Origin: an uncultured Selenomonadaceae bacterium
Lineage (GTDB): Bacteria; Bacillota; Negativicutes; Selenomonadales; Selenomonadaceae
NCBI GenBank assembly: GCA_910579115.1
Contig: CAJTSO010000001.1
Span: 39,427-59,028 of the forward strand
Direction: 5' to 3'
Length of the DNA: 19,602 nt
Position numbers and translations under genes: made by a program. The notes beneath the pieces were generated by a model. The model saw nothing but the letters and a program-made list of their open reading frames with translations. It ran no database searches and had not been told where the DNA came from. Of the stretch, positions 14,566-19,602 are shown piece by piece (position 1 is the stretch's first letter; each line of letters starts with the position of its first letter).

Positions 14566-14580
14566 GTGAGTTAATCAATC

Positions 14581-14632
14581 AAAAAAAGGATGACGCTGAA
14601 ATGACCGGTCATTTTAGCGTCATCCTTTTTTT
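14581..14632. terminator. Strong bidirectional intrinsic terminator
   Basis: A-run, then GGATGACGCT (14588-14597) pairing with AGCGTCATCC (14616-14625), inner palindrome ATGACCGGTCAT, then a T-run. The flanking A7 and T7 give a U tract on either strand, so it can end both fba (plus) and the YbaK-family gene (minus). Confidence 0.92.
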
Positions 14633-14690
14633 CTGCCTGCAAACGCAGCCTTTAGCCGCCCTTCCCGGCAGCCATACCTGAACTTTATGA

Positions 14691-15161
14691 CTATTCCCAA
14701 TCTTTACCGATATCGACCCACTTAACGCTATTGGAATACTTCTCCAGCTCCGCCAGGTTCAGTTCAATGGCGCTGTTGCCGCTGCCCGCCGCGGGGAACA
14801 CCGTAGCGAAGCGGCTCAGGGACTCATCGAGATATACCGCCACCCCTTCCCTGATCCCAAAGGGACAGACCCCGCCCATTTCGTGGCCGATCAGTCCCGG
14901 CAGCTCCGGCGGGGCTATCATTTTCGGCTTCGTGGCAAACTCGGCCTTGAACTTGGGATTGGCGATGCGGGCATCCCCCGCCATGACCACGAGGATCGGC
15001 TGCTCACCCACCATGAACGCCATGGTCTTTGCGATCCGTTTGGGCTCACAGCCCACGGCCGCCGCTGCCAGCTCCACCGTCTCCGAGGAAGACTCGAACT
15101 CAATGATCCGGTCCTCTAGCCCAAAGCCCCGGAAATACTCTCTCACTCTCTCAATCGCCAT
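14691..15161 (-). CDS. YbaK/EbsC-family aminoacyl-tRNA deacylase
   Basis: 156 residues from ATG at 15161, the usual size of a stand-alone YbaK/ProX domain. Such proteins hydrolyse mischarged tRNAs in trans, for example Cys-tRNA(Pro) or Ala-tRNA(Pro). The catalytic lysine is present in KRIAKTMAF (K45). Other conserved parts are PILVVMAGDARI, a glycine-rich GHEMGGVCPFGI loop and AAGSGNSAIELN. The specific substrate cannot be told from the sequence. GGAAAGGGAG lies 7 nt before the chosen ATG; an upstream ATG at 15188 has no ribosome site and would add nine charged residues. The gene diverges from mnmA, another tRNA-quality gene, with back-to-back promoters. Confidence 0.88.
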   Translation of the reverse strand: MAIERVREYFRGFGLEDRIIEFESSSETVELAAAAVGCEPKRIAKTMAFMVGEQPILVVMAGDARIANPKFKAEFATKPKMIAPPELPGLIGHEMGGVCPFGIREGVAVYLDESLSRFATVFPAAGSGNSAIELNLAELEKYSNSVKWVDIGKDWE

Positions 15162-15218
15162 ATTTTTCTCCCTTTCCGGATAGTCCAATAAAATATTTTC
15201 TTAACTATGCTCCCGGAT

Positions 15219-15247
15219 ATTATTGCACCCTTTTCCTATCTTGTAAA
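15219..15247 (-). promoter_or_regulatory. Promoter of the YbaK-family gene
   Basis: -35 TTTACA (15242-15247), 17-bp spacer, -10 AATAAT (15219-15224) preceded by TGC, an extended -10. Its -35 is 8 bp from the mnmA -35 on the other strand. Confidence 0.6.
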
Positions 15248-15255
15248 CTTTTCTG

Positions 15256-15284
15256 TTGCCATGTTTCCGTTAATTTTATAAAAT
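15256..15284 (+). promoter_or_regulatory. Promoter of mnmA
   Basis: -35 TTGCCA (15256-15261), 17-bp spacer, -10 TAAAAT (15279-15284). Transcription should start near 15291, just before the AAAGGA ribosome site, so the leader is very short. Confidence 0.7.
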
Positions 15285-15307
15285 TGATAAAAAAGGAACC
15301 TGACATC

Positions 15308-16378
15308 ATGACAATGCAGCCTAAAATTGCCGTAGCCATGTCCGGCGGCGTAGACAGCTCCGTCGCCGCCGCCCTGCTAAAGGAGCAGGGATACGAGGTA
15401 ATCGGCATAACCCTGATACTTACAAACGAAAACCGGCCTGTGCTGACCCGGGCGGGAGAAACCGCCTCCGCCCTGGACGACGCCCGCCGGGTCTGCGACA
15501 TTCTCGGCATCAGCCACCATACAGCAGACCTGCGGGAGGAATTTTCGGTCAAGGTTATCCAGCCCTTTCTCCGACAGTACGGCGCGGGGTTGACTCCCAA
15601 CCCCTGTATTTTTTGTAACCGTCACATAAAGTTCGGTAAACTGCGAAATATTGCCGCCGGTCTTGGCTGCCAGCGCATGGCCACCGGCCACTACGCCCGC
15701 ATTCTGACCGACGAAAGCGGCCAAAACCGTCTGGCCAGAGCCGTTGACCAAAAGAAAGACCAGTCCTATATGCTCTACCAGCTCACTCAGGAAGCCATTG
15801 ACCATATCCATCTCCCCCTGGGTCACTACTCGAAGCCCCAGGTGAGGGAGCTGGCGGCCAAATTTAGCCTGCCGGTGGCCCAAAAACGGGAAAGTCAGGA
15901 AATCTGCTTTATCCCCGACGATGATTATTACGCCTTCATCAAAGCCCATAACCCCGCCTGCCTGAAGCCGGGGGAAATCCTCCACGAAAGCGGCCAGGTA
16001 CTGGGACATCATCAGGGAGTTCCTCTCTACACCATCGGACAGCGAAAAGGTCTCGGCATCGCCTACAGCGAACCCCTTTTCGTCAAAGCCCTGGATGCGG
16101 AAAACCACAGGGTTATAGTGGGCGAGGCAGACAGCGTATTCTCCCGGGAGCTTACGGCTCAGGAGGTAAACTGGATCAACGGCCTCCCGCCCGAAAGTCT
16201 CCTGAAAGTCACCGCCAAAATCCGCTACGGCCATCAGGGCAGTCCCGCCGCCGTGACCCTGCTTCCCTGCGGACGGGTCAGCGTAAGGTTTGACGCCCCG
16301 GTGAGAGCCGTCACTCCCGGCCAATCCGTGGTGTTTTACGCCGGAGATATCGTTCTCGGAGGCGGTATAATCTGCTGA
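15308..16378 (+). CDS. mnmA: tRNA-specific 2-thiouridylase
   Basis: 356 residues. It adds sulfur to U34 of tRNA Lys, Glu and Gln, using ATP and sulfur relayed from a cysteine desulfurase. The PP-loop IAVAMSGGVDSSVAAALL is at 7-24. The first catalytic cysteine is C100 in TPNPCIFCNRHIKFG (97-110 region) and the second is C200 in ESQEICFIPDDDYYAFI. GQRKGLGIA marks the central domain and the C-terminal beta-barrel is complete. The start is ATG at 15308 with AAAGGA in front; an in-frame TTG at 15284 sits inside the -10 box and cannot be used. The peptide usually ending MQLW reads TLILTNENRP here, a small divergence. Confidence 0.95.
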   Translation: MTMQPKIAVAMSGGVDSSVAAALLKEQGYEVIGITLILTNENRPVLTRAGETASALDDARRVCDILGISHHTADLREEFSVKVIQPFLRQYGAGLTPNPCIFCNRHIKFGKLRNIAAGLGCQRMATGHYARILTDESGQNRLARAVDQKKDQSYMLYQLTQEAIDHIHLPLGHYSKPQVRELAAKFSLPVAQKRESQEICFIPDDDYYAFIKAHNPACLKPGEILHESGQVLGHHQGVPLYTIGQRKGLGIAYSEPLFVKALDAENHRVIVGEADSVFSRELTAQEVNWINGLPPESLLKVTAKIRYGHQGSPAAVTLLPCGRVSVRFDAPVRAVTPGQSVVFYAGDIVLGGGIIC

Positions 16379-16423
16379 CGCCCTATTGTCCTTCTCTAAC
16401 TGTATAGGAATGGAGGAACCACC

Positions 16424-16759
16424 ATGCTGATAACAAAGGACAGCCTCCCGGCCCAGTGCCTTCCCGGCTTCAAAGGCGGCAAAGGGGAGCTTCTCGCCCA
16501 TATAAAGGCGGATGGGGACAACAAAATAATTTTCGGCTGTCTTGCCCCCGGCCATACCGTCGGCCAGCACCGCCACGAAACCTCCAGCGAGATAATCTTC
16601 ATTACCGCCGGAAAAGGCGCCGCCCTCTGCGACGGCAAGAAAGAGATACTCACTCCGGGAGTTGTTCACTACTGCCCGAAAGGAAGCGCCCATACCCTCC
16701 TGAATGACAGCGATGAAAATCTGGAATTTTTTGCCGTCGTCCCGGAACATAACCGCTGA
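16424..16759 (+). CDS. Small cupin-domain protein
   Basis: 111 residues, a single-domain cupin. The metal-binding pattern is visible: H49, H51 and E56 in GQHRHETSSEIIFITAGKG, and H90 in CPKGSAHTLLN. A metal-dependent enzyme or a small-molecule-binding protein is possible; the family is too broad to assign a substrate. GGAGG lies 7 nt before the ATG. It starts 45 nt after mnmA with no visible promoter or terminator between, so it is probably on the same transcript. No signal peptide is seen. Confidence 0.85.
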   Translation: MLITKDSLPAQCLPGFKGGKGELLAHIKADGDNKIIFGCLAPGHTVGQHRHETSSEIIFITAGKGAALCDGKKEILTPGVVHYCPKGSAHTLLNDSDENLEFFAVVPEHNR

Positions 16760-16811
16760 ATCCCTTGGTTCAGGTAGTTCAAGATTTTATTTCTCTCTCC
16801 GGCACAAATCA

Positions 16812-16836
16812 AAACCACCCATCAAACGGGTGGTTT
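16812..16836 (+). terminator. Hairpin 1 after the cupin gene
   Basis: AAACCACCC (16812-16820) pairs perfectly with GGGTGGTTT (16828-16836), 7-nt loop, followed by only a weak T tract (GTTC). Confidence 0.6.
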
Positions 16837-16839
16837 GTT

Positions 16840-16858
16840 CAAGGGCCATAAGCCCTTG
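16840..16858 (+). other. Hairpin 2 after the cupin gene
   Basis: CAAGGGC (16840-16846) with GCCCTTG (16852-16858), 5-nt loop, no T tract. Second of three hairpins in a row. Confidence 0.5.
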
Positions 16859-16870
16859 TCTACAGTCTGA

Positions 16871-16897
16871 AAGAGACGGTTTTACCGTCTCTTTTTT
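16871..16897 (+). terminator. Strong intrinsic terminator of the mnmA-cupin unit
   Basis: AAGAGACGGT (16871-16880) with ACCGTCTCTT (16884-16893), 3-nt loop, then a run of six T. It is the most convincing of the three hairpins and closes the host unit before the AT-rich block. Confidence 0.9.
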
Positions 16898-16912
16898 GTA
16901 TAACGAAAACAA

Positions 16913-16960
16913 AACCGCTTGTAGCCGTCTCCCCAACGAGAGCAACGGCAACAAGCGGTT
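16913..16960 (+). repeat. Left flanking hairpin of the foreign cassette
   Basis: Arms AACCGCTTGT / ACAAGCGGTT, then an A-A mismatch, then GCCGT / ACGGC, with a 16-nt loop; followed by CTTCTTTTCTT. It resembles the hairpin at 18012-18058 at 33 of 46 aligned positions, with compensatory changes. It may act as a terminator, but one already lies 16 nt upstream. The remaining 16961-17053 shows no gene. Confidence 0.6.
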
Positions 16961-17053
16961 CTTCTTTTCTTGTGTTATTTGTTGCGCTGTGCGCTAAAGG
17001 GTTAGAGAAGAAACGAGAGCGGCGAGAAATGCTGTTTAACAAGCAATCTTGTA

Positions 17054-17083
17054 TTGGCTTTCTCCCTTATGCTGTGATATAAT
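17054..17083 (+). promoter_or_regulatory. Promoter of the 294-residue protein gene
   Basis: -35 TTGGCT (17054-17059), 18-bp spacer, perfect -10 TATAAT (17078-17083) with the TGn extension; 31 nt before the ATG. Confidence 0.75.
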
Positions 17084-17114
17084 GCCGAAAACGCCATAAA
17101 ATGGAGACGAATAT

Positions 17115-17999
17115 ATGAGCGATTTCACGGCCTATACGAGCAAAAAGAAACTCCAAGCAGATCGCGTACTGACAGATGAACAATTTGCAGTAATTGATAA
17201 TATTAAAGGCTTTTTTGAATTGGCGGTGCATAGTGAGAAAAGATATGCGGCTATGATACTTTACCGAGCCAGCGCCACCCCTCAATACTCGTATCTTGTT
17301 ATAGACTTTGACACCAAAACCATTGAACAGGCGGAAAGCATTAAAATGGCGAAACAGTGGATTAGTGAGCGTGTTTCTCCCTACCCCAAAAATGGAGCGG
17401 AGATATTAGTTGCTCCCGTTGTTTCTATCCCTCGACCATCCTGCGACGAGGTAGAGAAATATTTACAAAAATGGCGTACAACTGCTGACCTGTCCAGGCC
17501 AGAGGCCGTGTTAAAAGAACTGTTTACACAAACTCTACCTTATAATCAGTCGATAGACGACATTATTCTGAAAGCCGCCGCACTGAATACCGTCTATAAC
17601 ACCCGTATTACATCAATTTATCCAGTTGCACACCGCATCCTTTCACTTGGCATTGACCAGCGGCTTCAGGCGGGTGATGAAAAACTTGTCAATGAACTAA
17701 TGGGCGTTGATTACATGATAAACGGCAAGGCCAGCCATACCAATCACTATTCATTTGCGAGCAAATATTGTAGCTTTCATAATTCAGATGCTTTTCCAAT
17801 CTATGACAGTTATGTTGACTCTATATTATGGCATTATAAAAACGCAGAGTGTTTCTGTATTTTCAAGCGCAACGAGTTAAAAGACTATCCAAAATTCAAG
17901 AGGATTATTAGAGCGTTTCAACGCCACTTCGGATTAGAGCAATATACAGTTAAGCAACTTGACCAATACCTCTGGCAATTCGGCAAAGATTATTTTTGA
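17115..17999 (+). CDS. Uncharacterised protein with an OGG-like helix-hairpin-helix C-terminal half
   Basis: 294 residues. I do not recognise the N-terminal 120 residues, an alpha/beta segment (QYSYLVIDFDTKTIEQA). The C-terminal half begins at KAAALNTVYNTRI (153-165), runs through a VAHRILSL helix and reaches YSFASKYCSFHN (212-223) and FPIYDSYVDSIL (228-239). The pattern 'SFASK-hxxFxxP-xxFPIYDS' resembles OGG-fold 8-oxoguanine glycosylase relatives and proteins from defence or mobile loci. An HhH-type DNA-binding role is inferred only. It has its own extended -10 promoter, GGAG 8 nt before the ATG, and AT-rich codons unlike the host. A hairpin on each side isolates it as a one-gene cassette. 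Confidence 0.75.
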   Translation: MSDFTAYTSKKKLQADRVLTDEQFAVIDNIKGFFELAVHSEKRYAAMILYRASATPQYSYLVIDFDTKTIEQAESIKMAKQWISERVSPYPKNGAEILVAPVVSIPRPSCDEVEKYLQKWRTTADLSRPEAVLKELFTQTLPYNQSIDDIILKAAALNTVYNTRITSIYPVAHRILSLGIDQRLQAGDEKLVNELMGVDYMINGKASHTNHYSFASKYCSFHNSDAFPIYDSYVDSILWHYKNAECFCIFKRNELKDYPKFKRIIRAFQRHFGLEQYTVKQLDQYLWQFGKDYF

Positions 18000-18011
18000 G
18001 TATAGCAATAG

Positions 18012-18066
18012 AACCGCCTGTAACCATCTCACAGCGAGAACAAGGGTTATAGGCGGCTTGATTTTT
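18012..18066 (+). terminator. Right flanking hairpin / terminator of the cassette
   Basis: CCGCCTGTAACC (18014-18025) pairs fully with GGTTATAGGCGG (18044-18055), one G-U included, then GATTTTT. It ends the 294-residue gene 12 nt after its stop, and it is related to the hairpin at 16913-16960. Confidence 0.8.
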
Positions 18067-18348
18067 AACAAAGCAATTTGTGGGAATATAGGCCAAAAAT
18101 ACAAGAGAACGCACGAAAAAGCCCCAAAAATAGCGAGAATATACAAGTTTAAGATCCAGAATTATGCGCACGCGTACAGTCTGATATTCGAGTATATAGA
18201 AACATTTTACAACACAAGAAGGGTCATAGCCACTATAATTATGTTTCATCTAACGAATATGAAAAGCAACACAAAGCTCAATCTGTGAAGAAAATTAGAG
18301 CAGTTTGCTGAACCAACAGAAATTTCTTGTTTTAACTTGTACTAAGTC
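18067..18348. other. AT-rich intergenic stretch, no gene seen
   Basis: About 280 nt between the cassette terminator and the next promoter. All frames are short or lack ribosome sites, and I see no fragments of known proteins, no repeat and no RNA gene. Confidence 0.6.
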
Positions 18349-18378
18349 TTGACATAAAAGCACTTTTAGTGTCATGAT
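18349..18378 (+). promoter_or_regulatory. Promoter with internal inverted repeat before the DUF5677-like gene
   Basis: Perfect -35 TTGACA (18349-18354), 18-bp spacer, -10 CATGAT (18373-18378). The spacer holds an inverted repeat, TGACA-TAAAAG / CTTTTAg-TGTCA (18350-18374), a possible operator. Confidence 0.55.
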
Positions 18379-18421
18379 AGTGAGAATAAGGTATAAATTT
18401 CACGACAAGCGAGGTGCATTT

Positions 18422-19045
18422 ATGAAAAGTTTTAATACCACAGATAGTTTTTTGGAAGATTTAGAAAATGAAATATTACATACGAACCAACAATTACTTA
18501 ATTCCAAGAGAGAAAAAGATGGTTTTTTATGTTCAGTAAACTTTATGAAGATTGCTTTTTCAAAAAATTTACTTGACGATATAAGATTTTTATATAAATC
18601 AAGTGAACAATCACTTTTCAAAGCAAGACACGCCGACGTAATTCTGCGTGGTATGTTAGAACAGGTGATTGAATTTATATATTTGCTGAAGCACACTGAA
18701 CTAATAAAAGACTATATGGGCCTTAATGTTGATATCACCAAACTTACTACCTGCAACCCAGTTGAAGGGATGCATAAACTGGGTTGCAAACGATTTAGCG
18801 GTGGTCGGAAATCTGTTTCAGAAATGGCACAAAATATTGGCGAGAAAAGATCTTCTCAAAACGACACTCCATTATACGGGCTATATCAAATATTGTCCGA
18901 ACAATGTCATAACTCATATTTTTTCACAAATCTGGACGATGTTAAGGAAGTAGAAACTGGACAGAAACCTCTAACTTTAACAAAAGAACAGGCTCTATAT
19001 ATAGTAATAATTGTTGAGCGTTTTATGGAAACCTATCGACAGTAA
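18422..19045 (+). CDS. Uncharacterised helical protein, DUF5677/HEPN-like
   Basis: 207 residues from ATG at 18422, which has GAGGTG 5 nt upstream; an earlier in-frame ATG at 18374 lies inside the -10 and is rejected. The protein looks all-helical. ARHADVILRGMLEQVIEFIY (68-87) followed by LLKHTELIKDYMG, and YQILSEQCHNSYF (155-167) near the C-terminal third, resemble DUF5677-type proteins ('LRxxLExxxxxxYLLK ... LSxxxH'), which are HEPN relatives. The catalytic R-x4-6-H of active HEPN RNases is not obvious, so nuclease activity is doubtful. It is AT-rich, has its own promoter and terminator, and stands alone. The function is unknown; abortive infection is a guess from the family. Confidence 0.65.
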   Translation: MKSFNTTDSFLEDLENEILHTNQQLLNSKREKDGFLCSVNFMKIAFSKNLLDDIRFLYKSSEQSLFKARHADVILRGMLEQVIEFIYLLKHTELIKDYMGLNVDITKLTTCNPVEGMHKLGCKRFSGGRKSVSEMAQNIGEKRSSQNDTPLYGLYQILSEQCHNSYFFTNLDDVKEVETGQKPLTLTKEQALYIVIIVERFMETYRQ

Positions 19046-19056
19046 TATGAACCAAG

Positions 19057-19085
19057 TAAAAGCAGTCATAAATGGCTGCTTTTTT
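19057..19085 (+). terminator. Terminator of the DUF5677-like gene
   Basis: AAAAGCAG / CTGCTTTT stem with an inner CAT/ATG pairing, followed by six T, 12 nt after the stop codon. Confidence 0.88.
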
Positions 19086-19086
19086 C

Positions 19087-19118
19087 ATTTGCTTATAGAC
19101 TTTAGTCTATAAGCAAAT
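19087..19118. repeat. 32-nt near-perfect palindrome
   Basis: Fifteen-base arms ATTTGCTTATAGACT / AGTCTATAAGCAAAT separated by TT. It follows the terminator immediately. Confidence 0.85.
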
Positions 19119-19159
19119 CACCCCTATCGTGGCTATTACACCACGGATGGGGTGATTTG
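19114..19159 (-). terminator. Hairpin after the aminotransferase gene
   Basis: CAAATCACCCC (19114-19124) pairs with GGGGTGATTTG (19149-19159), then a 3x3 internal loop and CGTGG/CCACG. It shares CAAAT with the palindrome before it, so the two folds compete. It could end the minus-strand aminotransferase transcript, although the T tract is poor. Confidence 0.55.
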
Positions 19160-19229
19160 TATTGTTTGTCGACAAGCTGATACATTTTCAATTATTTTAT
19201 TTACTTACTCCGCGGCCGGAAATTTCTAA

Positions 19230-19602
19230 TCAGCAGTCAACGCCGTATTCTTCCCGGGTAAATTTCTTCAGCACCGGCAGGCTGCGGCGGATTGTTTCCT
19301 CGCTTATGCAGTAGGCAAGCCGCGCGAAGCCCGGACAGCCGAAGCCGGAGCCGGGAACAAAGAGGAGGTCGTACTTTTTTGCCTTTTCACAGAAGGCCTC
19401 ATCGTCCGCCTCCAGAGCCTGGGGAAACAGATAGAAGGCCCCCTGGGGCTTCAGGCACTTAATCCCCGCCGCCCTCAGCCCGTCATAAAGCAGCTTTCCA
19501 TTCCTCTCGTACTGGCTGATGTCCGAGGGCTTACCGGCGCAGCGGGCCACCACCAGCTGAAACAGGGAGGAGGCGTTCACGTGGGTCAGCACTCTGGCTG
19601 CT
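19230..19602 (-). CDS. PLP-dependent aminotransferase (aspartate aminotransferase class I/II), 5' part beyond the window
   Basis: About 124 C-terminal residues of a fold-type I aminotransferase; the lysine-bearing domain lies right of the window. Visible parts are the HVNASSLFQLVVA helix, GIKCLKPQGAFYLFPQ (KPxGAFYxFP is typical), and LLFVPGSGFGCPGFARLAYC, where the arginine of FARLAYC is the substrate-carboxylate-binding residue of the family. The frame runs on past the window end, so an internal GTG at 19592 is not the start. Transfer of amino groups between an amino acid and a 2-oxo acid is expected; the substrate cannot be told. GC content is that of the host backbone. Confidence 0.9.
   Translation of the reverse strand, partial: AARVLTHVNASSLFQLVVARCAGKPSDISQYERNGKLLYDGLRAAGIKCLKPQGAFYLFPQALEADDEAFCEKAKKYDLLFVPGSGFGCPGFARLAYCISEETIRRSLPVLKKFTREEYGVDC

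Noticed and set aside
15377..16750. A 457-codon open frame on the minus strand opposite mnmA and the cupin gene
   Set aside because: It is antisense to two well-supported genes with clear motifs; GC-rich codon use keeps the opposite frame open. No ribosome site or family pattern.
17959..18288. A 109-codon plus-strand frame after the 294-residue gene
   Set aside because: Overlaps the end of that gene and the hairpin terminator; no ribosome site and no family resemblance.

Overview
This window comes from a Bacillota (Firmicutes) chromosome. The evidence is strong GGAGG-type ribosome binding sites, sigma-A promoters with 16-18 bp spacing, a T-box riboswitch, and a 628-residue glutamine synthetase of a kind I associate with Clostridia and Negativicutes. 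The backbone is GC-rich. Two clearly AT-rich blocks, about 6540-11180 and about 16900-19200, look horizontally acquired. I cannot name the genus.

Layout. (a) 1-804: the 5' part of cysE on the minus strand, preceded by a cysteine-specific T-box leader. (b) 812-5435, minus strand: a gene for a DUF4392 (D-glutamate cyclase C-terminal-like) protein, followed by pxpB, pxpC, a DUF1445 (D-glutamate cyclase N-terminal-like) gene and pxpA. Together these read as a D-glutamate / 5-oxoproline to glutamate module. Its promoter has a 41-bp imperfect palindrome over the -10. (c) 5577-6506: a beta-hydroxyacid dehydrogenase with its own promoter. (d) 6541-11097: a decaying restriction-modification island, minus strand. 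In transcription order it holds an HTH/DUF3644 protein with a HEPN-like RNxxxH motif, a small frameshifted gene, a Dam-type adenine methylase, a PD-(D/E)XK nuclease, a truncated second methylase and a small zinc-ribbon protein. (e) 11201-13252: glutamine synthetase with a leader of about 130 nt.

(f) 13362-14632, plus strand: class II fructose-bisphosphate aldolase, then two copies of a 68-bp repeat and a strong bidirectional terminator. (g) 14691-16759: a YbaK-family deacylase, divergent from mnmA and a small cupin gene. (h) 16913-19159: the second AT-rich block, with an uncharacterised 294-residue protein bracketed by two related hairpins, a DUF5677/HEPN-like protein, and a cluster of palindromes. 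(i) 19230-19602: the C-terminal part of an aminotransferase.

The two most interesting points are the separately encoded halves of a D-glutamate cyclase inside a 5-oxoprolinase operon, and the AT-rich cargo loci. In the cargo, a restriction-modification operon is tightly coupled around a gene with three homopolymer frameshifts, and a second cassette is flanked by hairpins that show compensatory base changes. All reading was by eye; no database searches or folding programs were run.
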